A DNA stretch of 32,854 nt from Lingula anatina. Its lineage: Eukaryota; Brachiopoda; Lingulata; Lingulida; Lingulidae. The position numbers and the translations under genes were made by a program. Shown here piece after piece: positions 11,016 through 20,171 of the stretch (position 1 is its first letter; each line of letters begins with the position of its first letter). The DNA lies in assembly GCF_001039355.2 (NCBI RefSeq), contig NW_019775402.1, forward strand, positions 1,085,824 through 1,118,677, in the 5' to 3' direction. Below the pieces are notes generated by a model. It was not told the DNA's origin and did not search any database. It saw nothing but the letters and a program-made list of their open reading frames with translations.

Positions 11016-11090
11016 ACCTTGACCTTGACCTGTGGCATATGGTGACATATGGATTGACTTGTGGCATATGGTGACATTTTTTACGCCGGG
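11016..11090. other. Short direct repeats with AGGTCA-type words
   Basis: ACCTTGACCTTGACCT (11016-11031) is, on the minus strand, two abutting AGGTCA words with TCAAGGTCA extensions, resembling nuclear-receptor half-sites. It is followed by two copies of TGTGGCATATGGTGACAT separated by about 10 bp. No promoter is evident beside it, so function is uncertain. Confidence 0.3.
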
Positions 11091-11497
11091 AATGGAATTT
11101 ACTCTCCAGCTTAACATAAAAGGAAACTCAATTGCAAGACTTCTCCTTTTCAAAACATGTGAATAGAATTCTCTTAAATGATTTTTTTTCAAAGTGAGTG
11201 TAGAAACACTTAATTTTAACATTATTTGTTTCGAGACATTTTCCTGTTTTAATAATTTTTTCTTTCCTATTTCTACTATCTACTATTTTTTTAAAGTTGT
11301 ACTGTAAAGTCCACTGAACAAACTTAGCTTTTAGACTCAAAATAATATTATTAATAATAAAGTTAATAATAATAATAAGTAAGTTTCCTAACATCTGCTG
11401 GTCCGAATCAGAATTCACTGGTCCGAATAAAAATGTCAATAAGATTGGATATCTTCCCCAATTGCATTAATATTAATGAAAATAACACCTTGGTTGA

Positions 11498-11519
11498 TTT
11501 ATTTATTTATTTATTTATT
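11498..11519 (-). promoter_or_regulatory. Poly(A)-signal cluster for fucosyltransferase A
   Basis: Five overlapping AATAAA hexamers on the minus strand (tandem TTTATT on the plus strand), about 220 nt past the stop codon of gene A. The same cluster lies about 210 nt past gene B within shared sequence. Consistent with a 3' end-processing site; hexamers in simple AT-rich repeats can also be chance. Confidence 0.5.
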
Positions 11520-11738
11520 GTTTTAGAACCAACATGTAACAGTTACATTTCAGAAAACATTAAATCTAAAAGAAAGCTCTTTTGAAAAAATACTGAAAAA
11601 TCTAATGGCCAAGTTGGACACTATTAATTCACACTTTCTAAAATACATGTACTGTTCCAAACAAAATTTTCCAGGCCGCGGGCGGGGGAACAGTGGCTTA
11701 CGTCGCAGACTGGTGCAGTGTACTAAAGTCAGAGGATC

Positions 11739-12947
11739 TCAAAGGATCGTACTCCAGTAATTAAGTATTCGTGTCATAAACCGCAGATCATCAGGGGGTT
11801 TGCATGTACCGTACCAACTACGTATATCCTGGGCGCTGTAGGATTTCACTGGTTCCGTTGGAGAGTGAAGCTTGGCACAAATATCACAATAACCACGAAT
11901 CCAAGACGAAACTTGAATTCCAGCCTTTGATTGCAACAACTTGGCATATGCAACGTCGTCTTTATCAAGTTCTTTCAGTCTGTGTGCCAGCTCTTTGGGA
12001 GACTTAAAGTCGTGTGTGTCTATGTGCCAGGACGGAGAGATGCCAAGACGCGTGTAGTTGGCACCTGAACGTGTGACCGGGATAACGTCCAATGGGAGGA
12101 TTTTATATAATTTTTCTGTGATATAATCCGTGGCAAAACTATTTTCAAAAGAAAGATCAAATTTGTAAGTTTTGTTAAACATATCGTTACATTTAGCTTC
12201 CCTGTCCCGTCCACATTTGAATGTCCCGCAACGCCCATAAATGTCCACGCTCATATATTTCTGTAATTCCTTTACGTATTCCATACGTCGACTTCGACAA
12301 TTACAATTGCTGACTGCCCAGGCCGCTAATTTAGTTTTGCTTCTGGCAACTGATAGAAAATCCCTTTCCCTGGTTTCCTTGTGGTTTTTCTCAAGGAGGG
12401 GGAATCCGTATGGACTGTAGATGTCGCTGTCCATCCTGTAAGTCATCGTCCAGTTAAACGTCCAATCACTGTTTAAGTACGAGTGACATGGACTCTCGTG
12501 ATTGGTCCATATCCACCTTGTTTTCGGGTTCCGTTTTTCTGGTTTTCTACCTAACGCTTTACCCATGAAAATAATGGCATCGGCATCATAGGCTGCACTC
12601 TTATCCTCCGTCACCTTACAGTTACCCACGGGACACTTCAAATCCTCAAATGAGGGGTGATATCTTTTCAACCCGAAGTAGTTAAAACCAGAAGATCTAG
12701 GAATCCAATATAAAATAATTTTAAAATCCTTTGATGAATTTGAAATGCTCGTTGCATTAACTGGTGGTGTTGGACGTTTCTGAAATCCGCTCTTGTTATG
12801 ATTTTTATAATTTGGTTGTGGTGAGATAAACCTTGACGAAGTAACGGTTTTATAAGTTTCTGTTAACAGAAGCATACCAAAGAGGAGTGAGGATACGATG
12901 ATTGTAATCAAGCCGTTTTGTAACACTATCTTCACATTAATTGTCAT
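11739..12947 (-). CDS. Alpha-1,3-fucosyltransferase (GT10), copy A
   Basis: 402 residues, one uninterrupted exon. Predicted type II Golgi membrane enzyme transferring fucose from GDP-fucose to GlcNAc-containing glycans. Short cytosolic tail, membrane segment about residues 11-28, a stem with sequons (N51, N64, N70), then a GT10 catalytic domain: CPVGNC (105-110), ESP (151-153), FNWTMTYR (164-171), DSD (173-175), VDIYGRCG (234-241), and the family signature with SFENS (266-270) and TEKL (277-280). The C-terminal CDIC (354-357) and C382 match the cysteine cluster typical of the family. Start chosen at the ATG shared by all four paralogues (GCCATGA, good context). Oddity: KFDLSFENS has Asp at 264 where the other three copies have Tyr. 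An intronless coding region is common in animal GT10 genes. Acceptor specificity cannot be read from sequence. Confidence 0.95.
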   Translation of the reverse strand: MTINVKIVLQNGLITIIVSSLLFGMLLLTETYKTVTSSRFISPQPNYKNHNKSGFQKRPTPPVNATSISNSSKDFKIILYWIPRSSGFNYFGLKRYHPSFEDLKCPVGNCKVTEDKSAAYDADAIIFMGKALGRKPEKRNPKTRWIWTNHESPCHSYLNSDWTFNWTMTYRMDSDIYSPYGFPLLEKNHKETRERDFLSVARSKTKLAAWAVSNCNCRSRRMEYVKELQKYMSVDIYGRCGTFKCGRDREAKCNDMFNKTYKFDLSFENSFATDYITEKLYKILPLDVIPVTRSGANYTRLGISPSWHIDTHDFKSPKELAHRLKELDKDDVAYAKLLQSKAGIQVSSWIRGYCDICAKLHSPTEPVKSYSAQDIRSWYGTCKPPDDLRFMTRILNYWSTIL

Positions 12948-13036
12948 GGCTGGACAGAAGATCTACATAAGTACCAGTAGGATGAATGCCGCAAATGCCT
13001 CAGTTGTTTGTTATTCGACTTTGTACAGGGATATTA

Positions 13037-13044
13037 TTTTTATA
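13037..13044 (-). promoter_or_regulatory. TATA-like box upstream of copy A
   Basis: Minus strand CTATAAAAATA, with its first T 97 bp upstream of the start codon of gene A. The homologous position of gene B (about 17583-17595) reads GAAATGAAAATACC, so the TATA word is lost there. Confidence 0.4.
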
Positions 13045-13145
13045 GACATGAATTGCTATGATTTGCAATGACTAACAAGCGGAAGTCACCACGTTTGCTA
13101 AACCAAAAACTACAGAGTGAACTGAAAATCATCTCAAATATGTCC

Positions 13146-13255
13146 TTTATCTTGGTAGACAAACTTTTACATAAATCCACCTTGACGAAGATGTCCAACT
13201 ATCCAAATAGACGACAGGCTTTTATATAAATCCTTCTTGACGAAGATGTCCAACT
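13146..13255 (-). repeat. TATA-containing 55-bp repeat, two units, upstream of copy A
   Basis: Two tandem units of the repeat expanded upstream of gene B. The complete unit carries, on the minus strand, TTTATATAAAAGCC; the distal one is degenerate (TTTATGTAAAAG). The nearer end is about 200 bp upstream of the start codon. Confidence 0.85.
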
Positions 13256-13312
13256 ACATTTTGGAAACCCCGCTGTATGAATTAGGCCTGAGTAGGGTCC
13301 GGAGTGTACTCA

Positions 13313-13335
13313 TCTGAAATTAAAAAATGATGTTT
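13313..13335 (-). promoter_or_regulatory. Candidate 3' splice site upstream of copy A
   Basis: Minus strand TTTTTTAATTTCAG followed by ATGAGTACACTCC. All four gene copies have a pyrimidine tract, CAG and ATGAGT at this relative place, on the far side of the minisatellite. The predicted exon would begin at 13313 with an upstream ORF (ATG AGT ACA CTC ...). No transcript evidence is available here. Confidence 0.4.
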
Positions 13336-14837
13336 CCTTTATTATCATAATTTTTAACACGCACTCGAATTTCAGATCTTCACTGATTTCCATTTATTCA
13401 GATAATTGTCTTTTTTAATTTTATAACTTGTTTTTTAACTTACTAGACGAATTTTTTTAGAATCTTGTTACCGTCCTTTGATATATGAGTTGCCTTTTAT
13501 TTGTATGGTCTGCGCCTTGAAATCTTTGCATTCATCGTGGCGTTGATAATGTGGCACTCGCCTTGTTCAGTGTCTGCTTATATCAGAGAGTAATATGACC
13601 ATGTATTTTCAATGCAATGAAAACCCTAAATTGGATAAACTTCTATATATTAATTGGTTCTTCGGGCAAGGATGGGGTTGAATCCGCCATGATGTTTTAT
13701 AATTGATACTCCTGTTGTTTTGGGGCCTTTATTTCCTCCAGCCACCTGTTGAACATCCCACATGTTCACCAACCTCCCCCACCCCCACCCTGTGTGTACC
13801 GTTCAGTCCCCGCATAGATTGGCCTATTATTTTTACGTTCATTTGTGGTACATATATATAAATCATGTACACACATACAGGTCCTTGGCTGAGTCACTGC
13901 CAGTCCCAGTTAATGTCATCCGGGGTTGGTAAGCACCGGTAGATTTCCGTACGACCGCTTACCTTCCCCGGCACTCCTATTACGCCATATTCTGGTATCT
14001 TTTGTTTTTAAGGCATTCGATCCTTAACTTTAACTCTCTGAGTAAAATTAACTCACACTTACCAATATGGCTCCTCGTGCTGTGACCTCATCAATTTCTG
14101 GGTTAACTGATATGTCAGACTACGTAATACCCAACTAACTAACTTTGAATTTAGGTTTTATCTTATCAATTATAACGATTCAATACAGGTTTAATGCTAT
14201 GGCAGATAACAATACAATACTCCACTGTCACTAACTTACCTTGATATTTGTATTACATGTAGTGACAACACTTGGGCTGGGCCCCGATATATACTGGCAA
14301 AATTAAATGTACATATGAACCGAGTGTTGGTGGAGCGTGGATTCCCAGTAACACATATAAACCACTTCTACTAGTTTCTTCCACGACTCAAATAAATTAG
14401 ACATGCCAAGTGATAAACTGAATAAATCACCTGACCAGCCACAAAAGAGCTTTAGACTGCTCCTTTCTTTAAATGTTTGTTCAGAAATTTAACCTACTTA
14501 TCTGGCCTACTTTTCTGTCCCATTAATATACAGCATAGAAAGCTGGCATAAAAATCCGTTCAAATATCATTTTAGGGTAATATTAAACAATGTCTTTTGG
14601 TAATTCTCTTAGTTATACCCCTTGCAACTATTGGCGGGCCTCTGGTTGGCGTTTGAGACAAAAAGTTGACTCCATTTACATCTTTAAGAAACACAATTCT
14701 TTTTAAATTTATGGTTTAAATTTACTGCTTATACAATATTGTTATAGAAGTAATATTATATTGTTCAGTTACATGTGTGTCCTCCCCTGGTTGTAATACA
14801 GACTAGTACCTTCCTCCTCATGGACAATATATGTACC
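13336..14837. other. Intergenic, no gene recognised
   Basis: Stops are frequent and no domain is seen. One imperfect hairpin stands out: CCGGGGTTGGTAAGC at 13920-13934 against GCTTACCTTCCCCGG at 13957-13971 (13 of 15 pairs, 22-nt loop). Nothing else was identified. Confidence 0.5.
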
Positions 14838-15105
14838 CAGTGGCGGATTTAGGGGGGTGTCAGGGGGGTCCTGACCCTTCACCCCCCTCGATTTTTGAAA
14901 GAAAATCACACTAATGGTCCCCTCTCGAAATTAGAATTTTGACTATAATATTTCTAAACCGTACAAAATGGCACCGTTCGCCCTATAAAATATCAAAAAA
15001 TTTGGGGGGCCCTACACCGAGCCCCAAACCCCACGCCAAAGGGGGGAGGGGGTGTCGGCTTCGCATCTGCAGATCCCCCTTCAAATAATCCTGGATCCGC
15101 CCCTG
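14838..15105. mobile_element. hAT-like MITE with 8-bp target duplication
   Basis: 268 bp with ends CAGTGGCGGATTTAGG and inverted CCTGGATCCGCCCCTG. The flanks TATGTACC and CATGTACC match at 7 of 8 positions. A CAG...CTG end plus an 8-bp target duplication fits the hAT superfamily. The interior is rich in runs of G and C and has no transposase. A relative lies at 24588-24800. Confidence 0.75.
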
Positions 15106-15320
15106 CATGTACCACACCTGGAATGCGGACCTGGGGCATCCTTCTCCACTCTTCAGATTTCAAGCAATCACCATGAGTTCTGCCTTGGAAGTGCCACTTG
15201 TACCCGCCCAAACCTTAACACTTAACCTACCAAATCGGTCATGCTCACCATTTCGTATGTAAACGAGAACCATCCTGTCCGAATGAGACAATCAAAACCG
15301 GCGTAATGAAACTAAGGATC

Positions 15321-15468
15321 CGTGTGACAGAAAGTCCGCCTTCCATATAGTTATAATGGTTAGGGTTAGCTTCACCTAAGTGAGTTAAAAGCTAGGGCGA
15401 GCCTTACCTGTACAAATGAATGGGAAGCGGACTCTCTATCATGGGGGACTCTCTGTCAGGTTACACAG
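15321..15468. mobile_element. Small TIR element of the GTGTGACAGA/GTGTAAC group
   Basis: The left end GTGTGACAGAAAGTCCGCC and the reversed right end (TGTAACCTGACAGAGAGTCC) resemble the ends of the elements at 3802-4668 and 19991-20161. It contains GGTTAGGGTTAG, as the first of those does. Non-coding. Confidence 0.5.
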
Positions 15469-15538
15469 GGACGCGTCAGTGAACAAAACCGTTGTAGCTC
15501 GACAAAGAGCCCCCCATGATAGAGAGACCGCTTCCCAT
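15420..15538. repeat. 32-bp inverted repeat, 55-bp loop
   Basis: 15420-15451 and 15507-15538 are reverse complements with two mismatches in 32. The left arm starts ATGGGAAGCGGACTCTCTAT. It overlaps the right end of the TIR element at 15321-15468 and may be the end of a second, nested copy. A strong hairpin if single-stranded. Confidence 0.85.
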
Positions 15539-15619
15539 CCAAGTCTTCCCAAGTCTGCATAAGAACACGTATTCTTTTACTGGTCCGAATAAAAATTCCA
15601 ATAAGACTGGATATTTCCC

Positions 15620-15952
15620 CCCAAAAAAAATTAAAAACACTTTTATTCCTTTCTCTTTATTAAACCATTAGTGGTCTGAGTTTTACTTTTCAAACTCATT
15701 TTGGCCTTTATTGTATTTAATTATCATTACTCCATCCTCTTTTACACTAACTTTCAGAAGCCTGTGCAAAAATATATGTTTATTTTATTTATTTCTTTTT
15801 TATTTCATTAAGTTCTTTTCGCCTATCCTATATTATATTTCAATATTTTAATTTGTAAATTTGTAAATTTGTAAATTTTATTCTCACTCCATTTTATGTA
15901 TAACTTCAACCTTTTGGTTGCCATGTCTTAATAAACTTACTTACTTACTTAC
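15620..15952 (+). mobile_element. Insertion ending in an (ACTT)n tail downstream of copy B
   Basis: The 3' flanks of genes A and B align on both sides, but B has about 330 extra bases here between a C-run and AATTGCAT. The insert ends AATAAACTTACTTACTTACT, a tail form typical of LINE/SINE retroposition. The remainder is AT-rich with no protein match that I recognise. No clear target duplication. Confidence 0.6.
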
Positions 15953-15990
15953 AATTGCATAAATATTAATGAAAATAACACCTTGGTTGA

Positions 15991-16009
15991 TTTATTTATT
16001 TATTTATTG
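15991..16009 (-). promoter_or_regulatory. Poly(A)-signal cluster for fucosyltransferase B
   Basis: Four tandem AATAAA hexamers on the minus strand, about 210 nt past the stop codon of gene B, homologous to the cluster beyond gene A. Confidence 0.5.
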
Positions 16010-16218
16010 TTTTAGAACCAAAATGTAACAGTTACATTTCAGAAAACATAAAATCAAATAGAAAGTTCTTTTGAAAATTTATTTAAAAATCTTATGGTCA
16101 AGTTGGGCATTAATTTCACACTTTCTAAAATACTGTTCCAAACGGAATTTTCCTGGCCTCCGGAAGGGTAATAGTGGCTTACCCCACAGATTGGTATAGT
16201 GTACTTAAGTCAACGATC

Positions 16219-17415
16219 TCAGAGGATCGTACTCCAATAATTAAGTGTTCGTGTTATAAACTGCAGATCATCAGGGGGTTTGCATGTACCGTACCAACTA
16301 CGTATATCCTTGGCGCTGTAGGATTTCACTGGTTCTGTTGGAGAGTGAAGCTTGGCACAAATATCACAGTAACCACGAATCCAAGAAGAGACTTGAATGC
16401 CCGCCTTTAATTGCAACAATTTGGCATATGCAACGTCGTCTTTATCTAGTTCTTTCAGTCTGTGTGCCAGCTCTTTGGGAGACTTAAAGTCGTGTGTGTC
16501 TATGTGCCAGGATGAAGGGATGCCAAGACGCGTGTAGTTGGCACCTGAACGTGTGACCGGGATAACGTCAAATGGGAGGATTTTATATAATTTTTCTGTG
16601 ACATAATCCGTGGCAAAACTATTTTCAAAAGACAGATAAAATTTGTACGTTTTGTTAAACATATCGTAACATTTATCTTCCCTGTCCCGTCCACATTTGA
16701 ATGGCCCGCAACCACCATATATATCCACGCTCATATATTTCTGTAATTCCCTCACGTATTCCATACGGCGGCTCTGAGAATTACAATTGCTGACTGCCCA
16801 GGCCGCTAATTTAGTTTTGCTCCTGGCAACTGATAGATAGTCCCTTTTCTTGGTTTCATCGTGTTTTTTGTCGAGGAGAGGAAATCCGTATGGACTGTAG
16901 ATGTCGCTGTCCATCCTGTAAGTCATCGTCCAGTTGAACGTCCAATCGCTGGCTATGTTCGATTTACACGGACTCTCGTGATTGGTCCATATCCACCTTG
17001 TTTTGGGGTTCCGTTTTACCGGTTTTTTACCTAACGCAGGACCCATGAAAATGATGGCATCGGCATCATAGGCAGCACTCTTATCCTCCGTCACCTTACA
17101 GTTACCCACGGGGCACTTCAAATCCTCAAATGAGGAGTGAAAACTTTTCAACCTTAAATAGCGAAACCCACTGGAAATCCAATACAAAATAAGTTTAGCG
17201 TCCGTTGGTGCATCTGAAATGCTCGTTGCATTCATTGAAAGTGTTGGGCGTTTCTGAAATCTGCTTTTGTTATGATTTCTGTAATTTGGTAAGATAAACC
17301 TTGACAAAGTTACGGTTTTATAGGTTTCTGTTAACAGAAGCATCCCAAAGAGGATTGCGAACAAAATGATTGTAATCAAGCCGTTTTGTAATACTATCTT
17401 CAAATTAATTGTCAT
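16219..17415 (-). CDS. Alpha-1,3-fucosyltransferase (GT10), copy B
   Basis: 398 residues, intact, closest to copy A. Same type II layout: membrane segment about 11-28, stem with NKS and NAT sequons, then the GT10 domain with CPVGNC, ESPC, FNWTMTYRMDSDIYSPYG, YLSFENSFATDYVTEKLY and the C-terminal CDIC. Four residues shorter than A because of two small in-frame deletions (in the stem, ILPNYR against ISPQPNYK, and at YWISSGF against YWIPRSSGF). It ends in ...TRTLNYWSTIL like A. The start ATG at 17413-17415 is the homologue of that of A; a second ATG in duplicated leader sequence lies 97 bp upstream and out of frame. Predicted GDP-fucose-dependent Golgi enzyme; glycan target unknown. Confidence 0.95.
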   Translation of the reverse strand: MTINLKIVLQNGLITIILFAILFGMLLLTETYKTVTLSRFILPNYRNHNKSRFQKRPTLSMNATSISDAPTDAKLILYWISSGFRYLRLKSFHSSFEDLKCPVGNCKVTEDKSAAYDADAIIFMGPALGKKPVKRNPKTRWIWTNHESPCKSNIASDWTFNWTMTYRMDSDIYSPYGFPLLDKKHDETKKRDYLSVARSKTKLAAWAVSNCNSQSRRMEYVRELQKYMSVDIYGGCGPFKCGRDREDKCYDMFNKTYKFYLSFENSFATDYVTEKLYKILPFDVIPVTRSGANYTRLGIPSSWHIDTHDFKSPKELAHRLKELDKDDVAYAKLLQLKAGIQVSSWIRGYCDICAKLHSPTEPVKSYSAKDIRSWYGTCKPPDDLQFITRTLNYWSTIL

Positions 17416-17525
17416 GGCTGGACAGAAGAAGATCTACGTAGGTAAAGTATGATATATGCCGCAAATCCCTCGGTTGTTTGTTGTTCCACACTGTCTTCCC
17501 ATTAATTGTCATGGCTGGACAGGGC
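17413..17525 (-). repeat. Duplicated start-codon leader with an upstream ATG, copy B
   Basis: CTGTCCAGCCATGACAATTA occurs twice: at the true start (ATG at 17413-17415) and again with its ATG at 17510-17512. The AAACAAC...GGCAT leader words also recur (about 17464-17480 and 17549-17570). The upstream ATG opens a frame of about 35 codons that overlaps the fucosyltransferase start in another frame, so it could lower translation if transcribed. Confidence 0.75.
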
Positions 17526-17721
17526 AAGGGCTGCAGAACTTCCAGGATGCGGCAAATGCTCCAGTTGTTTGACTTTGTAAGGGGTATTTTCATTTCTTGG
17601 AGGTTTCCTTTTAAACAAATGCAATGCCTGATAAAATGTACTCACAGAAATTGCTTAAATAAAACTAATGTTTAACGAAACAAATCTAAGACTGAACTGA
17701 GATCTCTTCTTTAAAGTCCTT

Positions 17722-18765
17722 TATCCAAATAGGTGACAGGCTTTTATATAAATCCTTCTTGACGAAGATGTCCAACTATCCAAATAGACGACAGGCTTTT
17801 ATATAAATCCTTCTTGACGAAGATGTCGAAACTTTCCTAATAGATGACAGGCTTTTATATGAATCCTTCTTGACGAAGATGTCCAACTATCCAAACAGAC
17901 GACAGGCTTTTATATAAATCCGTCTTGACGAAGATGTCCAACTATCCAAATAGACGACAGGCTTTTATATAAATTCTTCTTGACGAAGATGTCATACTAT
18001 CCAAATAGACGACAGTCTTTTATATAAATCCTTCTTGACGAAGATGTCCAACTTTCCTAATAGATGACAGTCTTTTATATAAATCCTTCTTGACGAAGAT
18101 GTGCAACTATCCAAATAGACGACAGGCTTTTATATAAATCCTTCTTGACGAATGTCCAACTTTCCTAATAGATGACAGTCTTTTATATAAATCCTTCTTG
18201 ACGAAGATGTCCAACTTTCCTAATAGATGACAGGCTTTTATATAAATCCTTTTTGACGAAGATGTCCAACTATCCAAACAGACGACAGGCTTTTATATAA
18301 ATCCGTCTTGACGAAGATGTCCAACTATCCAAATAGACGACAGGCTTTTACTGTATATAAATCTTTCTTGACGAAGATGTCCAACTATCCAAATAGATGA
18401 CAGGCTTTTATATAAATCCTTCTTGACGAAGATGTCCAACTATCCAAACAGACGACAGGCTTTTATATAAATCCTTCTTGACGAAGATGTCCAACTATCC
18501 AAATAGACGACAGGCTTTTACTGTATATAAATCTTTCTTGACGAAGATGTCCAACTTTCTTAATAGATGACAGGCTTTTATATAAATCCTTCTTGACGAA
18601 GGTGTGCAACCAAGGAGTTATAACAGAAGGTCTGTTATAACTCCTTGGTGCAACTATCCAAACAGACGACAGACTTTTATATAAATCCTTCTTGACGAAG
18701 ATGTCCAACTATCCAAATAGACGACAGGCTTTTTGATCCTCCTTTTTTGACAAATATGTCCAACT
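17722..18765 (-). repeat. TATA-containing 55-bp minisatellite, about 19 units, upstream of copy B
   Basis: About 19 tandem units of 55 bp. On the minus strand, toward gene B, nearly every unit contains GGATTTATATAAAAGCCTGT, i.e. a consensus-like TATA box (TATATAAAAG). Variant classes (TATCCAAATAGACG, TTTCCTAATAGATG, TATCCAAACAGACG) recur in order, and a three-unit block including an ACTGTATATA variant is repeated near 18265-18370 and 18440-18545. The nearest unit is about 310 bp from the start codon. Smaller versions lie upstream of A, C and D. Confidence 0.95.
18604..18654. repeat. 37-bp perfect hairpin inserted in the minisatellite
   Basis: 17-bp arms (18611-18627 and 18631-18647) with a 3-base loop AGG, perfectly complementary, flanked on both sides by GTGCAAC (18604-18610 and 18648-18654). 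Removing the hairpin and one GTGCAAC restores a normal minisatellite unit. Looks like a tiny insertion with a 7-bp duplication. Confidence 0.9.
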
Positions 18766-18828
18766 ACATTTTTCAAATTACTCTGTATGAATTACATGTA
18801 GGCCTTAGAAGGTCTTGGAGTGCACTCA

Positions 18829-18850
18829 TCTGAAAATAAAGAACAAAGTT
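18829..18850 (-). promoter_or_regulatory. Candidate 3' splice site upstream of copy B
   Basis: Minus strand GTTCTTTATTTTCAG followed by ATGAGTGCACTCC, the homologue of the site at 13313 upstream of A. The predicted exon would carry the whole minisatellite unless a further intron removes it. Confidence 0.4.
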
Positions 18851-18920
18851 ACCCTCATATTTTATCATCGTTCAATTAAAAAGGCACACCAGTTTTCAAT
18901 CTATTTTACTGGTGTCCAGT

Positions 18921-18965
18921 TTAATAATAATAATTATAATAATAATAATAATAATAATAATAATT
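18921..18965. repeat. (AAT)n microsatellite
   Basis: About 14 AAT/TAA units with one interruption (AATTATAAT). Confidence 0.95.
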
Positions 18966-19990
18966 TAACTGAGCACAAAAATATGAAGGCTCATATGAAG
19001 GCTCCTTCTACTTCAATAAAAATACAGTGTTTCATAACATACATTATCACCCCCTTCACCCCCGGCCAATTTGGATTTTCGCCAAAAACAGGACTTTGGA
19101 GAAACTTTTTTGGGGTATATTGGGGCTGCAGAGCAGCAATATGTGGAACAGCCACAGCGATAATATCGTGTTCATATACTGTAGGTAGACCCGACTACTT
19201 CGGATAAGAATAGCTGTGAATGCCCATGCTCATCCCTGAAGACAGGTTTATCGACCCCCATAAAAATGTTGTATTTTAAACTATATTGGTCATATTTTGA
19301 TATTGACCATGGCATTTCGGCATGCTCTTGACCTCTGATAACTTCTAAACTTTTTTCAAATGAATATTCATGCCTTTGAATATTAGAAATAATACCTCTC
19401 ACTAGTTTTTAAGTTACGCAGTTTTCATATTATATTCACTTAAACACCCCCTGCATTGGCGGCCATTTTGGAGATTGTGGCACTTTGCCATGGTTGGATT
19501 CTGGTGGAAAATGAACTGGGATATATTGGTCCATAGCTGAACCACATTCAGTTGAGAAACCCTTGTTAAAATTTCTTTCCAACCTAAGTTGTTCATTTAC
19601 TGGGCTAGCTGGTAATTTTTAGTCTCTTCTAATTCCATTATGAAGGAGGAGCACAGTGGACCCGGAACAGCCACTAAACATATCACGTAATTAAATACCT
19701 CTAGCATCGTGCCTCTTGTGTAAATATCTGTATTATTTTTAATAAATAAACACAGCTTAATGCTGTTCAAGCCACCACACATACCTACACCACACAACCA
19801 AAACAACACAAAATAGTACGTTTATCACACACCACATCCATTGATTCAAGAACACGCAGCATACGCACACAGCAACCCAGTATTCACTTAATCGAAACCT
19901 ACTCACCTTGACTTACACGCCCTTGATTTTAATTAAAACACAAACCCTCACAGAAACAAAATCATCACATAAGAAGCCACACATAGATCG
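18966..19990. other. Intergenic, no gene recognised
   Basis: Frames of 60-76 codons on the minus strand (19172-19402, 19414-19596, 19597-19809) have no domain that I recognise and no supporting context. The segment may be older repeat sequence. Confidence 0.4.
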
Positions 19991-20161
19991 CCGGTGTGAC
20001 AGAAATGGTAGGCTACTTCTAGGAAGTCTGGTGTCCCATATGATTACCACTGTTTAGGATTAGTTGGACTATCAGGGTTAGTATATGGGGCACATGTCAA
20101 CTGTACAGAGTAACGTGGAACGGAGTAGGTTCCGAGCGGACTACCATTCCTGTCACACCGG
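19991..20161. mobile_element. 171-bp MITE with CCGGTGTGACAG ends
   Basis: The left end CCGGTGTGACAGAAATGGTA and the inverted right end TACCATTCCTGTCACACCGG match over 20 bp with one mismatch. Non-coding. Its ends resemble those of the elements at 15321 and 3802. Confidence 0.75.
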
Positions 20162-20171
20162 GAAGACAAAA

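Noticed and set aside
11804-12007. Antisense 67-72 codon frames opposite or overlapping each fucosyltransferase (e.g. 11804-12007, 16284-16487, 22237-22440, 29686-29889)
   Set aside because: They recur in all copies only because the sense coding sequence is conserved; no independent support.
13920-13971. A microRNA precursor
   Set aside because: The stem is only 15 bp with two mismatches and a 22-nt loop, too short for a typical precursor.
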